The position numbers and the translations under genes are program-made. Below the pieces are notes generated by a model, which did not search any database, was not told where the DNA came from, and saw only the letters and a program-made list of their open reading frames with translations. A stretch of DNA of 64,000 bases from Candidatus Dormiibacterota bacterium (lineage in GTDB: Bacteria > Chloroflexota > Dormibacteria > Aeolococcales > Aeolococcaceae): contig PMOL01000006.1 in the NCBI GenBank assembly GCA_003162415.1, positions 15,866 through 79,865 on the forward strand, written 5' to 3'. This document shows positions 63,684-64,000 of this stretch, piece by piece. Each line of letters opens with the position of its first letter. Position 1 is the stretch's first letter.

Positions 63684-64000
63684 GTGACCACGCCGCAGCA
63701 CCCGGCGCAGCCGGCGTTGACGCTCGTACCGAGGGCGATGGGGGAGACGATCACCGAACGCATCGGCAATACCCCGTTGCTGCGCATCCGTCTGTTCGAG
63801 GGCGAATGCTCGGACGTTGCCGTATTTGCCAAGGCCGAGTTCCTCAACCCCGGGGGCTCGGTCAAGGACCGGCCCGCGCTGCGGATGATCGAGGACGGGG
63901 AGCGCTCCGGCCGGCTCACGCGCGGACGGACGATCATCGACAGCACCAGTGGGAACACCGGCATCGCCTACGCGATGATCTGTGCCGCCAAGGGCTATCG
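63684..64000 (+). CDS. Cysteine synthase/cystathionine beta-synthase family enzyme, partial
   Basis: Starts at GTG 63684 or ATG 63738 (MGETITERIGNTPLLRIRLF) and runs off the right edge. The PLP Lys is in NPGGSVKDRPALRM, and the asparagine/threonine loop STSGNTGIAYAM binds the substrate carboxylate. Members make cysteine from O-acetylserine and sulfide or work in reverse trans-sulfuration. The C-terminal half is not in the window. Confidence 0.87.
   Translation, partial: MTTPQHPAQPALTLVPRAMGETITERIGNTPLLRIRLFEGECSDVAVFAKAEFLNPGGSVKDRPALRMIEDGERSGRLTRGRTIIDSTSGNTGIAYAMICAAKGY

Overview
This is a 64-kb window of GC-rich bacterial chromosome. GTG and TTG starts are frequent, and many genes in operons overlap by 1-4 bases (ATGA, GTGA or TTGA junctions). 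Gene content fits an aerobic, heterotrophic soil-type bacterium: a caa3-type oxidase with CtaG and CtaB, Opp-type and MalFGK-type sugar importers, a form II-like CO-dehydrogenase-type molybdenum hydroxylase, and many MarR, LacI and GntR regulators. Chloroflexota, Dormibacterota or an actinobacterial relative would all fit. No rRNA or marker phylogeny is present, so this is inference only. I see no rRNA, convincing tRNA, CRISPR array, intact insertion sequence or prophage.

Region 1-19 kb is accessory in character. It holds three SAM-dependent methyltransferases, an amidohydrolase, an alpha/beta-hydrolase-LuxR fusion, a MarR/universal-stress-protein pair with clear palindromic operators, a VOC protein, an EXLDI protein, an eRF1-domain-like protein, an aldo/keto reductase/MarR divergon with a 16-bp inverted repeat, a small histidine kinase, a MarR-MFS operon and an EAL phosphodiesterase. 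Between 11.4 and 15.5 kb several genes look broken: a frameshifted HAF-type repeat protein, a DUF899 remnant with three frameshifts, a 26-residue Rossmann-fold stub and a DUF1275 gene split in two frames.

Region 19-32 kb is a saccharide-use locus. A LacI-family regulator with a double GTAAGCGCTTAC operator leads an Opp-type ABC importer (two permeases, two ATPases, one lipoprotein receptor) and a GH3 beta-glucosidase, with a strong GC hairpin between receptor and GH3. A secreted alpha/beta hydrolase and an FTR1-like membrane protein follow. Region 33-40 kb is the terminal oxidase operon: a membrane-anchored cupredoxin-like protein, CtaC, CtaD, CtaE-like, CtaG, a TlpA-like thioredoxin lipoprotein and CtaB. 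Region 40-46 kb is a second sugar importer with its receptor divergent from two permeases and an ATPase. The first permease carries an unusual SdrD-B-like beta domain in an extracytoplasmic loop. A 50-residue zinc-ribbon protein, a FadR-type GntR regulator and methylglyoxal synthase follow.

Region 46-64 kb holds a DHA2 drug exporter, DoxX, a quinone oxidoreductase, a polar amino-acid ABC importer, a coxSLM-like operon coupled to a methylmalonate-semialdehyde-type dehydrogenase, an SDR, a coiled-coil protein, and a housekeeping run (M20 peptidase, enolase, trans-sulfuration PLP enzyme, small conserved protein, cysteine-synthase-type enzyme cut by the window end).
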